64,000 nt of DNA from assembly GCF_037038585.1 (NCBI RefSeq), contig NC_092523.1, positions 42,683,001 through 42,747,000 of the forward strand, written 5' to 3'. The notes beneath the pieces are model-generated. The model made no database searches. It was given only the letters and a program-made list of their open reading frames with translations, and had not been told where the DNA came from. The position numbers were made by a program, and so were the translations under genes. Below, in pieces: positions 10,857-24,206 of the stretch (positions are counted from its first letter, which is position 1; every line of letters starts with the position of its first letter). This stretch comes from Patagioenas fasciata (lineage: Eukaryota; Chordata; Aves; Columbiformes; Columbidae).

Positions 10857-13800
10857 CTGAAAGGAGCAACACATAGTTAATACTCCAATTCGATTCTGAG
10901 CTCATACAGAAGTATTCTCAATATTAACAAAGAAAACAAAATAATCCATCAAAGAAATAAAAGACTAAAAGAGAGACAAAAATTTCAGCACTATGCAACT
11001 AAAGAACTTAAACCCCAACATGATTTACATCCCGGCAAATAGCATTTAAGATCTAAAATAACAAGCAACGATCTCTGTCACCGTGTTCACTGGGAAATCA
11101 TTCCATAGATTAAAATTCTTACACTTCATCTAAACTCTTCACAATATTCTTTCACAAGTTCACTTTTTACTGTTACCAACACTCCATAATTACATCTCAT
11201 TTCCAAACCTTCAGCTTTAGATACTTCTTTAAATCAAAGTTTTCTAGACCATGATAGAACATGTAAATCTTGTTTGTATGTGAGCACTGCACACTGTACC
11301 ATTTTTTAGCATCAATAATAAGCATCTTTATGTAACTGATTCCAGTAAGGATTCAATTCATTTTCCAAAGAAGTCTGTGACCTTCATTAAAGAATGACAA
11401 TTCAAGCATTTAAAAATCTGAGCATATAACATATTCTATAATTCATTAAAAATCCATATCAATAAGCAATTAGTGTAAATAAAGCAAAATGTAAAGATAA
11501 ACTGAAAAAAAAAACCTGTATGACACATATTTTGGTTGCTTAGTAAAACTTAAACATTAGATTTAGGTGAACTATAAATGTGCCTTTGAGCAAAATTCTA
11601 TACTGCTATCTATAATTTCTTCTTCACAATATTCTAATTTTCTGTGCCTTTGACAGTTATGTTAATGAGACTTCTATTTTAGAACATTCAAATGTGAAAT
11701 CAATGTTAGCTTGCATCTTCAGGGAATGACAACAGGCAATATTTTTACATGGAAGCCTTGCAACTAGTCACTTACATCTGGAGAAAATATATACTATAGG
11801 GCTGCATCAATAAGCAAACAAAACAAATATCAAAGGTAATGACTGCACTACTCTTGTTAATGTTTGCTTTTCATTTGAACAACTACTTGGGTAGAATTAA
11901 AGAGAACCAAACAAGAAGGAAATCGGGAAAAAAAGAGCTGGAAGAGTAAAACAATTTAGAAACCCGTGTAACACTTACTACTTGAAAGCTGTAGAATATA
12001 CTTCTACTTTATTGCTCTTTGGAAGAAGTTTTAATCTTAGTAACTGTAGAATCAAGTATTTAGTATCATCTCTGTAAGCATCTATTTGCTTTATAAAGAG
12101 CTACTGTTATTGCTCATTCTTCAGACGTTTTTCTTGAAATAAAACTAACTGTTACGGCCCAAACTAAACCGAAAAGGACTTCAGGCAATACAACATTGTA
12201 AAGCTAATGTCTGCTTTCAACTTCATTTTTTGGTCCTGCTTCTGCTATTTATGGCTGTTCGTCTCCCCCAGCCTGCCATATATGAAGCCTGCTTGAAAAC
12301 CCTCTTTCTGTTCATCAAGATATTAATCTTTAATTTGAAGCAATAATCCGCTATAGCCTCTGTTTTACACATTTGACTACCAATGTAGAGAGCAAAAAAG
12401 AAGGATCATATATTTAAAAGAGTTTGCTTTGAATATCAACTGTTAAAGAGAAATAAAGGAAAAACACAAATTTGATTGCACTGAGATACAGTGTCCGCTG
12501 CTAAGAAAAATAACTAAAAACTAGATTAAATTGAGAAGATCTGTATGTAATAGGCACAACCATCAGATGAAGACACACAATTCAAAACAAATTTAGTAAG
12601 CTTAAAGGTTACAAGTGACAAGGTTAAAACAGTGAAGTGAACTCATTTTATTTTAGCATATGTTTATGAAAATGTGAAGGAAATATTAGTAATACAACTT
12701 CTATTACTAGAACTACAGTATGATTAGTTACAACAGCGAGTAGATAAATCATTTGATAGTGAATTCTAGGATAAGATATGATAATGAAATTACACATAAA
12801 GAATCGGGGCTAGAAATCTAATACAAGTATTTATTCACACAACTTGCCCCAATGAAGCAAATACTTCACACCTGCTTACACATTCAGGAATTAGTTCAAA
12901 TAAAGTTCTAGATAATTTTAGGCACGTTATCAGTATAGCTGAGCAAATAACTCTGTGAACAATCCTTGACTGCTTGAAAGGATTCAGTAGAAAAATATGT
13001 AAAATCATCATCAAATCAGTGAAAGAAATTGAAAGGTGACATTTGAGAATGGTATGCAGAAAAGAATTGATGATTTGTATGCACAGTCACGCTGAGACTT
13101 GCTCACTGGTATGAATACTAAAACAATGTTACAAAATCACTCTTCATTATGGAAAATTTACATCAGTTCTTAAATCATTGTAATTGAGTTTGTAAAGTTA
13201 CAGATTTCAATATGTTTTAGTTATTAGACAACAAGACATTTAACTCTATATTCATGTGCATTCTGCTAATATTATAAAAGGAAAAGAGAGGCAAAGTGCA
13301 TCAAATTTATCCCAATGAAATTATATCTTGGGCTTTGGTTACTAGGCAACAAGAACTGTGATAACATCTAGCTCTTTCCATTTGTACCTATAGAACTGTT
13401 AGCCTGGAAACTGTAACAACCTGCATTTAAAAATACGGTTCCATCGCAGACACATTCATCGCAGACTGCTCAACCAAGGGACAGAACTACATAAGAAAAA
13501 AAAAAAACAAAACACCAAACAAAAAAACCCCATCAACCCCACCAAATGCAACCTCCTCTCAAATTCATAAAGAAAGACCATATTAAAACTGCAGTGCAGA
13601 TTAAGTTTAACTGCTGCTGACTCTAAACTGGTAGGTTATAGCTCAGATTTATTTCCAAAAATAGCCAGTAGAGGGTATCCTAACTTTCCTTTAAATAAAT
13701 ACTTTCATATGCAGACTGCTTTGTACTGCAAGAAATTCAGAAGGGGAGGGGGGAAATCATCTCCAGTTTCTTCTTCTATGAAAACGTATCCTCATCACAG

Positions 13801-16283
13801 TGGTTGCTGTTTTCATAATCAACGAAACTGAACAGATCATTATTACAGATGGCAAGAAAGAAATTACGTATTCTCTTTTGATGTCAAACTCATGGTGATG
13901 AATCTTGGAATGACTACTACATTTCCTAGAGCAGATCATTCAACCCTTACAAGTCTTTGAAGAATATTTCCTAGTTATCTCCTCCTGGTTTTCCTTTCTA
14001 TAGTGACACTCCTATTCCCAAAGCTGTGTATACCCGCCACGCAGAACACAGTTTTCCAATCCCACTGAGACAAAAAGGAATGAGATCAGGTAAAAGTACT
14101 TTAAAATCCACCTACAGGATCACCTGCAGAGTCAGGAGGGATCCACTTAAGGCCCTAAAGTTGGTTCGCTGTTTTCACTGGGGTAGATTCAAGACCTTCA
14201 AAATAACTCAGCTAGATTGTCAACACATATTTGAGGCTGCTGCCCTCTCTGGTGGCCATTCAGATACGTGCCAGGAGCCTGGTGACGACTGAGGGTTATG
14301 ATGTTGCTTGCAGCTTTTCTCCTTTTTTTTTTTTTCGACCCCAGACAGCATCATGGCTCTGTTCACCCTCATGCAGCTGGACATATTTACCTCGCATGAC
14401 CAAAGTATATACGTATACAGGTCTGCACCTCTCCAGTTACGCGTGAGCCATTAGCTCACAAGGAACATGTTCACAACAGTCTCATGGAGATACAGTCTAC
14501 ATGACTGACGCAAGCCCTACCACACAAGAAAGCTAAGAAGAGATGGGCAAGGGCAATGAATTCAGGGAAGAAATGTAAGGCACTAGCACCAAATAGCGTA
14601 GAGAAAGCAACAACACAAGGAAGACTGGAGGGGAACCTTTGTTTTAGACATATGGCTGTACCAGCGAGTCATCAGGTTGTGTAAACAGCCTTCCCTAGAC
14701 AATTATTACAGTGTAATGTCTTCCCCAGGTAGCCAGACCAGTGAGGTGAGAGGTGCATTTGTGGCTCAACCCAATATAAAGTATAAAAACTGAACAACCA
14801 CCAGAAGGAGCTTGAGCTGGCTTTAGCCCACATTTTCCTTCCTGGTGAACTGAGGATGCCCAACATCCTGACACAGACCAGTAATGTAAATCACGGTTGC
14901 ATGATGATCCAAGTGTAAATTGCAATTACTATATTGTACTTGTGTTGTGATTTCAATATATTGCTGTATCTGTCTGGTAAATCAAAACATAGCACTATGT
15001 AACACCAGGTATCTTCAAATAAGTAAATTTTATATCAAACATTAAACTCTCCTCATGGACTATCTAGACAAAGCGGGTCTGAGAAGCTGCCCTCAAGTGC
15101 CTCCACACCAGACAAGGAAGTCCATCCCACCCAAAGGCTGCTAGATGACCTAAAGGGCATCCCTTTTTATGCTATCATGCCACAAAGAAAGGAAGAATGA
15201 AATCAAAGGAATGGTCAAAGATCATCCAAATTATCCCACTTTTTTTTAATTCTTATCTAAATGCATCTGTGCTGTAATTAAAACTGTGGTTTCTAACTGA
15301 AATGTAGCCCATATTCCAGTGAAATCATTCAGCACTGCATTGAAATTACGCTATTTGGGAGTATGCATACAAAACCATTAAAATAGATACAAATACTTTA
15401 ACACTTGCATCTGTGGGATAGAATAGAGAAGTTCCAATTTTGGAAAATTGAACCCTTCTAGCATTTCTATATGGACAAGATGTGCAAGTGCACTTTTCCA
15501 ATGTTTAAATACAGACAAATCAAATGCTTCACTGGATTTAAAGATGTGCATGACCTGCGAGTTTAGAACATGATACTATGTATTTCATAAAGTGTACCTT
15601 CGGGGTATTTAACACCCATGGCTTTATAGGCTACTGTGCAGTGAAGACTTGGATGTATCAACACATCTTCTAGTTTAATGAGCCCCATTCAATTAAAAGC
15701 CAGATGTAGGTGGCAGTTTTATAATATCAGAGGAAGGAATCAGCCTGCTAACCAAGATACAGTCCCATTCCTTCACATTCCCTTAGTACTAGCCACAAAT
15801 TGGTAGAGCACTCTTTCAGGTGAAAACAAGAAAACAATCATGATCATGTAATATTTTGAATGACTGACATGATCTACAAAATACTAAGCAGCATGACAGA
15901 CTGAAGGGGAGTGTAAGGAAAAAGTAACTGTTCTACATACCTGGTTTTTAACCAGCATCATAATCTGTACTTAAGAGTCCATTTCAGTTACAGTGACAGG
16001 CAATTTATAGGAAGCAACTGATTTGCTCAAAAATGGCTTTAGAAGACACATCACTTCAGAGGATTAATCTGAACGAACTAGTAATTGTTAGTTAAAATAT
16101 TTGGGGTGGAGGTGGTTGCTTTGTTTTTTTCTGTTTTTTTGAAAGGGGTAGGTGTGGAAGTTTTTGATAGATGTGGGACGCAGTTAGGGGTTGCTGAAAT
16201 GCATAAAAATTATTCATGAAACAAACAAAATTATAGAAGGGCCACTTTAATCAAGTAATATGCTATAAAGAATAGTGTCCATA

Positions 16284-16386
16284 CAGTCTTCTTTGGCCTG
16301 AGGCTTCTACCGTATCTACTCTACCAGAACAGTGTCCTAACCACCATGTAACAGAGTCTTTTGGCTTAAGCCAAAGAAGAAAGACT
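16284..16386. repeat. Inverted repeat able to form a hairpin
   Basis: The left arm CAGTCTTCTTTGGC (16284-16297) pairs with GCCAAAGAAGAAAGACTG (16369-16386) with a 4-base bulge. The right half also holds a local palindrome, TCTTTTGGCTTAAGCC followed by AAAGAAGA. It lies in KLHL2 intron 4. It could be the remnant of a small inverted-repeat transposon or a structured intronic RNA. The length is within the microRNA precursor range, but the loop is long and I do not recognise it. Confidence 0.5.
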
Positions 16387-19300
16387 GATATTCTACTCTG
16401 ATGGTGATTTTTGTTAACTGTCATGATCTCAGACTTTCATAGCCTCTTCTTCTGTCAAAAGATCCTGGAAATAGAACTGAAACATTGTCTCACTTGGAGT
16501 GAAACATTCTCGAACCTAAAATAATTTTACTTAGAACTGAAGATATTTTTTTCAGTGAAAAAAATATGTAGACATTTTGATCTAACAGATTTTTATTTGA
16601 ACTTGGGTCACTGAATTTAAGTATATGTACAGTAAGTCATATAAAATGAAAGCTCAGAATCCTTCATCATACTGTAATTCAGTGCTTAAAAGATTATACA
16701 GCTGCATAAAAAATACCTTCATATTTTCTTAGGGACAGGATAATTTAAACAAGACTAACTAGAGTCTGAACAAAGCAACTTGCTGCTGATACTTTGTCAT
16801 TCAGAAACTGGACAATTTATTCTTTAATTAATTGGAGCTGAAGTGCTAGCCAGTCAAATAGCACACAAAGCTCCCCTACAGAAGGATTAAAATAAGCTGA
16901 AAAAATTAAGTAGGCAGGATAACAAACTCATACTATGTTGTCTTCAGTCTTTCTGTAAAGGCTGACCCACATAAAGAACCGCTGCATCTGCCAATGCTTT
17001 AGCTTGTACGCTTCAGCTACAGGATTTACCCATCACATCTCACATCTTCAGTACCAGACCACCCTCAGCCTCAGACCCCACTGACAGATACACTGAGTTC
17101 ACTTATACCAAAAAATGATAGAAATATTTTTACAATATTCCCTAAAAATAAATACTTAAAAGGCTGGCAAAGAATCAAAACATTCATGTGCTACGTTTCC
17201 TAAAGTATAAAAGACAACTTTGGGGGGCTAAAGGGGAAGGCATTGTGGAAGGACTTGTTTGTTTTGTTTTTCTTATTTTTGTTTGTTTTTCTACATTACA
17301 GGCTGACTGGTAACAAAGAAGGCTTGGTGTCCTGATACAACTTGTGTATTTGCTGGCAATCTTAAAGAGAGGGATTGAAACACAATTTGCAAAACCCTAA
17401 AGCCTGTGCTGAAAACAAACAGCAGCATAATGGGGATAGTAAATTGCAAACCGCTGCTTTCTCTGGTATCCCACTCTCTGGTACAGAAGATGTATCCATA
17501 CTACTGAGATTTATAGTAATACAAAACAAAGAACTAAGGACAACAGAAATAGCATGAAATAGAAATGCTTTGTGTGCATGATGCTTATCTTCAACACAAA
17601 ATTGTGTCAAGATTAACATCTAATGTGCAATAAATGGCCCTTCAGTGGACTCAAAAGACATTTGAGTACTCTGAACTTTTAGCGTTACAGTTTTGGTTTT
17701 TTATATTTTATTGAGATAATATTTTACTTATCAGTTTCCTACAGCAGACCATATTTATATTCTCCTAGAAAAGTCACAGGGGAATTCTTCCTAGGAAAAA
17801 CAAAACAAAACAAACAAAAAGACATTAGGCTTAGTGACAATTTCATAATCACTTTAATCTAGATGTTTGGCTTATAAAATTCAGGTATGTAGGGACAGAA
17901 TTCCCACAGCAAACAGCATCTAGCTTCCCATCTGAAAGTTTTTTCAGATAAAGGTTTAATGCATACGTATCATGATTTAAAGCATGACCAATATCCAGGA
18001 AAAAATATTTTCAAGAAAACCTTTATTTGGCTTTCAGAAATTTCATCGTAGGTCTAGCAACATAATGCTGAACTTACTTGCAAGCAAGAGACGTCAAACA
18101 TGCAATCTGTACTTTAAGTGGCTTAATTTACTCATAATAAGCACCTCGAATTTTACAGGGAAGTGGACAGGCACACATGCTTTCATTTGCATAGAATGCC
18201 TTAAAAATGAGCAAATGATCTGTGCTCTTTCAGTTGGCAAGGGCTATGTTTCAGGTTTTGCTACAGGTAGCTCTATGGTCGTACACAGAAATAGATTTGT
18301 GGATGCCTACGGTAAAGGTCATCGCTGCGAAGTAGCTACTTTGATCTGACTTGAGAGAGAAGAGTCTCTAACACAGCCTAGCACCACGATGATTCTAAAG
18401 ATCACAGACTCAGAAAAGTTACAGAAGCTGTTCGGTCTGAGAAGGCAGTTTACATACAGAAGTTCTTATTCATTTATGTCTAGTTAAAGGGCAACCACAT
18501 ACTAGTGGGGCAGGATGAAGGCACCAGGCTTTTAAAATCAGGAAGCTTGTGATGTCAGTCCGGATTACTTCTGACCTACCTATGGGTCATCATTTCTCCA
18601 TTTTTGTTTTTTTTTTTAAATAATCTACTCAAGTCTGTAAACTCTTTTGGGCCACAACATACTTATAGCTTGTCACTATAATACCTCTCACAACAGAATT
18701 GCAATCCTAGCTGGCCCATAAAACAAACAGCTAAAAATATTTTCCAGGCTAGGCTAGAACTTGAAAGTTTTTTAGCCAGATTTATTTTCAAATAATGGGT
18801 AAAATCCCATCTTCTAAAAAGAAAAAGTAATGCACTTCTTCTTTGGCAACCACAAGAAAAAAAAATAATAATTTCCTTCTGCATGCTCTTCTATTTGCAT
18901 GACCTTCTCACCCTGTTTTTAGAAGGCAAACACCCTTCTGCTCAGTTCTGAGACCAACCTTAAATCATGTTAATAATTAAAATACAGGGCTAACTATATA
19001 TTAGACCAAAGCAATAGCCCGTTCATTCCAGGTAGTCTAGGAACACTCATCTTTATCCACAATAACAGAAAGGTGTATGAAATTGACAGTGTCCAGTACT
19101 TCACAGGTAAATAAATGTGAGGGTTGCAATGGGACAAGAGCCTGGTCTTACAGGTTTGAAAGGGCACAGTAAAAGATTGTGGTGGTAGATGTGGTTCTGG
19201 CTGGTGGGCCAGGGATGCAGGCTTCTTCTAAGAGTAGGAGAGGGGTAAAAGAGAGGAAGAACCAGCAAATATTTTGCCCTTCTTAGAACTGTTTTTATCT

Positions 19301-20269
19301 AGCTCTACTGCAACCAGTCAGGGATCTCCACACTCTCAGGCACACTGGAACCAAGCTTGGAGGCTGGCTCAAGATAGAATTTCTTATGTCCTCCTCCCTT
19401 TCCCAACATGTGGTTAAATCCAGTATTCACTGAAATGAAGCTTCACAGCCCTGCTCTACTTCTACCAGCTCCATCCCTTCCTCTACCTTCCCCCCTTTCA
19501 GGGAAAAGGGGAAAAGGAAGGAGGAAAGCAGAAAAGGTAAACCCAACTGAAACCTGGACCTCAAATGCTTTCACCTAATTAGGGAAGTAAAGCTCACAGG
19601 GTGAAAATACCTGCTTTGGAACAGAGTCTGTCTACTGGCAACCCAAGGTTCACAAGCAGTCATTTCCAAACCAGTCAGTGCAGCTATTATTATAGAAAAG
19701 GACACTGCTCAACTGCTGCATCCCCAGCAGCTCCTCCTTCTCCTGTGTTTTGCAGCAACATGCTCTATTCATTTGGTATCCACTCTAAGCATAATAACAA
19801 AAATAATCTGTATGCACATGTATGTTTTCATACACTCCTCTCTCTAGGTATCCTGAAGAAAAGCTTATTATCTTTCGGCATAAGTAAATAACTAACTCTT
19901 TTACCCCTAAAAAGGGTATGTGGAGTGTTTGAAACAAACAGATATTGGAAGAAAAATAGAGTCCTTGTTTAGCCATCTCACAGTTAACCTAAAAGACGCC
20001 TGCCTTCACTCCCTCTCTAAATGATAGCTTTTCCATGACTTTAACAGCTTAAAGCCTTTCCCCAAAGTGTGCTATTCCTGTCATATTTCAGAAAATCCAG
20101 TAGTGTTATAGGTGAGAACACAGATTTGTACAATGGCATACAGATGCCACTGTGCCATTTTTTGCACTCCTTTTTAAAGCCACTATTTCACCACGAGCAG
20201 AAGTCTAAGGTGACAATATGTTATTCTATCCTAAGAAAAGCTGTTAATATAAAATATAGCAATACGTAG

Positions 20270-20680
20270 GAGTAATTCAAATTTTTCTTTCCATGCATTA
20301 CTTTACACTTTCCAACATTAAATTTGGTCCACAATCATGCTAGCCCGACATTTAGCTCAGCTAGAAAGCAATGAAATTTTCTATTTTTGTCTCGTCTTGA
20401 AAAAGAATCCTTTAACCAGTTCAGCATCTACACCTTTTGCTACCCACTTTTCAAAACTAAAGAAAATCCATCCTTCTTTGGAAGCTTATGACACGTTATA
20501 ACCATTTTGATACAGTGAAAACCAACTATTTATTCCTCTTTGATTCTGAGTTCCCTAGGGATTTTTGATACATTTATTGCTCATCATGTGACAATTCAGG
20601 AGAGACAATAACTAACTTGGCTTTCAAAAGCCTTTGATATAGTTATTTCTGAACCACTCAAAGAATTAAAGAAGATTTTT
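20270..20680 (-). mobile_element. Probable very old CR1/L3-like LINE relic
   Basis: Scattered blocks on the plus strand follow the order of an antisense CR1/L3 consensus: CATTACTTTACACTTTCC plus AACATTAAATTT near 20296-20325, CCTTTAACCAGTT near 20410, CAACTATTTATTCC near 20522, GGCTTTCAAAAGCC near 20620 and CTCAAAGAATT near 20657. Similarity is weak and gappy, so limits and family are uncertain. No open frame survives. Confidence 0.45.
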
Positions 20681-23600
20681 AGGAGCTACGCACAACTCAA
20701 AAGTAGAATTTAAAAACATATGGAAAGTTTGCACTAACAACAACAAAAAAAATCCTTGATAATCTCTTTAATGCTCAGGATCACTAGGGACATTGTACTG
20801 ATATACTAAAATGTGAGCTGAAACTGGAAGAAATAGCCAGCAAGAGAATCTAACATATTTATACAGTCTCAGCCACCTCATTTTACAAGTTTCTTCTGCA
20901 TTGGTAGGCAAGAATTATTTTTTATATACATTTCTATAAAATTTTGTTTGCCCTAGTTTTCTGATACTCATTTGCTTCAGTGCCTCATTTTTTGACCCTT
21001 TCTCTAGTCCTGTCCTTGATCTGTAAGAGGATGCACCTTGCACAGTTCATTGGCGTAACTGGGACTTTCTACCTTAATTAGTTTTTGGCACCTTGCTCAT
21101 GCGTGGCTCTGGTAGCCTACACGCTCTCCTAAATCACTCATTAAAGAAACAACACGCAGGAAATGAACAGCTGTTATATTTAGAGCTGCAGTGCTGAGTA
21201 AAAGTGTTTTATTCTTTTTACCATTTAAATTAAACATGCCTGTTTAAATCCCTCAGTGACTCCCCATTCACCTCCCACAGCAATCAGCATCACATGCTTC
21301 TGAAGTGCTGGATTACAGATCAGTATCTCATTTATAATGGACTCCTACCTCAGCTCCACTTCTGTCTCACCTCATCACCTCCTCCATGGGTTTCTGATTC
21401 ATTCCTTGGCGTTTGCTTAGACCATGCTGACACAGCCAACCTACAAGCCTCTTCACTGCCCTTGCCCAGAAGTCTCTCTTTCATATAAGCAGAAATAAGT
21501 GGGTTTTACTCCCCTTGCCCCCCCGCAACATCTTCTGAAGAAACAAAGATTTCGAAATCGGGAAAAATCTGTGATTCAGTCTGCCAAACCTCAGACTCTC
21601 TCCAGGAGAAGTTCAAGACTCTCTGCCTCCCACACACATTGGCATTTGATAATCCAAGACAGTCTTTTACAGCCTCAGGACAATTTTCATTCACTCCTTA
21701 TACCTTTTGATCCACATTTTAGATTCAGCTTAATACCTTGTGCTCATTCTCAGTTCTATTTCTCCCTTAGGTATTTCTCCTTAGCAACTAAAAGCTGATG
21801 TACAACAGCTCAAATTTCCATTCCGGTATCTTATCATTCTTCAAAGGCTCATACCCTTCTGACTACCTAATTTTCTTTATGAACAAAGTTCTAGGATGTC
21901 GTGTTCAGCAAGACCATAGCAAAAAAGAAAAAAAAAAAAAGTTGTAACAAGATTCATTGGTTGGAAAATGCCAACAAATTGTGAATAAAGCATCACTTGG
22001 AGGACAGAGAGAAACAGCAACAAGGTATCTTCAGAAAATAACATTTTTAAAAAGCAGAAACTGCAATTGCCTTCTCTACAGACTCCCTTTCCTACCTACC
22101 TCCTGAAACTTCACTGTACCATCTATATCCAGGGAGAGAGAATAGCAAGGAATTTTATTCCTAAATGAAGAAGCACAAATTACATTTATTCGGTTTGGCT
22201 TAAAACATAATTCAGGAAGGTCTGCTCTAGGTCTGGCACCACAATGTAAAAGAAGGTGTTGAACAGACACATCCAAGAGATGTTTTAGGAAGAGAGCCCA
22301 GCTCAAGACAGAGATGAGACAACAGCTGAGTGTTTCTGGCTGCACTGATCTGTGTGCCAGGCTGGATGTATGTATGCTGTATACATGTGATTGTGTATGT
22401 TCCTACTGGAAATACATGCTCAGCCTCACTACCAGCTGGAGCTTGGGGACATGGAGCTGCATCCACCCTGCTGTTATCAGGCTACTAGATTCAACAATCT
22501 TTATCACTTTCCTCAAGTTAAGTACACAGCATGATTTCTTTCTGTCATGTGTCACAAAGTAAGCCAAATCAGAAAAAGAATTTGTCTAAGAGGGCATCAA
22601 ATGTCTATGAGCCAGGTGTGAGTGGAATAATACCTTCAACCAAACTAAAACCCCAGTTTCTCAGTCTTAAGGAAAACAAACACAGAAAGGGTAGTAACAA
22701 CACAGTAACCATATCAATTCTGTGGTGTACATAATAACACTGAGCCACAAAAATTGGGCAGTTTCCACTTTGCACACACCTAATAGCTAAAGTCACAAAA
22801 TATATGCTATGGAAAAAGAGAATATGTAGAGAAAAATACATACTACTCAATATGCATTTTAAAACTGACAGAGAGCAAAACATTAAGTTTCCCCACAAAG
22901 TTGTTTGCTTAGTATTTTGGTTAGCAGCTCTTTTTATACAAAGTTTAGCCATTTAAACCAAAAAATTAATGAAGCTTGTATTGGTAATAAAATATGCCTG
23001 TAGAAAGATCACATTCCTCTTTTCTCTTCCCTCCTACACTCACTCTGACAGGCAGGCACGTGTAAGCAAATGAAGAATGCATAGTAGGATTATTTCACTG
23101 GAAAAATTAGATCATTTACTGTTGCCTGACATGTCTTACAATGCATGTATATTCAAGAAGTGTGCCACTGTCTTTCCTCCAGCTAAGCCACATATTAGTT
23201 GTGTCCTCACATTATTAAAATCCTCAGAGCTGTTATCACAGATTCAAAAAGAAATGGGTCAAAAGGGCTACCCAGATGGCCAAATGTGTAAAATATGTAC
23301 AACAGCAAAACACAGTGGTACTCCACTGGTACACTCTTTCAGCACACAAACAGTATACTATAAGGCTGTTTAGTCCAACACTAAATTCTTGCCCAGTAAG
23401 ACTTAAAAATGTTTCCATGAATAGGGTTTATAATGAAATTCATGCCAGCTTGGATTTAAGTACCTCTCTGCAGTGTCAGCAAGCCCCTAATGTTATTAGA
23501 ACTACGCTGGCATAAAAGAATGAAAGGGAAAGTTTGGATTACCATATAAAGAGTGGTTTCAACACACATCAGGATTAACTGTGTTTTTTTAATTCAGTTT

Positions 23601-24052
23601 TAATCATGAAGTCATTAGGATGAGCCCGTTTTATAAAACATTTTAACTTGAATAACTCTGGATACAACTTCAGAATTTGCAAGAGCTTCCAGAATTTAGT
23701 AGCAATGCCCCTGCAGGCACGATGGAGATGAGCAGAAAGACCAAAAGCTTGTTTATTTTTACAGGTCTATAAGATGATCCAATAAAGAACTCTCTCTCCT
23801 CCTAAACCTTTAATAATATCTGTGTCAGGGAAATAAGATAACCAACTGCTGATAGCTTTTGACACTCAATAGCTCTATTGCATAAAACACTTTTTGTAAA
23901 GAAAAGTGCTATTAAGAGTTAGTGCAACTGCCCAAAACCTATTAGCAAAGGAAAAAGTTAAGCTTATGGACAGAAGGTTCTAGGTCTCCATGAAGGCAGC
24001 ATAAAAAGTGATGGTAAGCTGAAATCTGATGGTGGACAGCATAAGAACAGCT

Positions 24053-24206
24053 TCATAGAACCATAGAATAGTTTGGGTTGGAAGGGACCTTCGAAGGTCA
24101 TCTAGTCCAACCCCCCTGCAATGAGCAGGGACATCTGCAAGTAAATCAGGTTGCTCAGAGCTCTGTCCAGCCTGGCCTTGAGTTTTTCCAGGGATGGGGC
24201 ACCTAC
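24053..24206 (-). mobile_element. CR1 retrotransposon 3' end
   Basis: The plus strand reads TCATAGAACCATAGAATAG, then GGTTGGAAGGGACCTTCGAA, GGTCATCTAGTCCAACCCCC and CCAGCCTGGCCTTGAG, ending near GGGATGGGGCACCTAC. This is the reverse complement of the avian CR1 3' untranslated end, with its TTCTATGA-type tail at the left. It is severely 5'-truncated (about 150 bases), as is usual for CR1, and fairly well conserved. It sits in KLHL2 intron 4 in the gene's orientation. Confidence 0.92.

Noticed and set aside
17984..18349. 121-codon plus-strand frame in KLHL2 intron 4.
   Set aside because: It is antisense to KLHL2, with no recognisable domain and no splice, promoter or poly(A) context.
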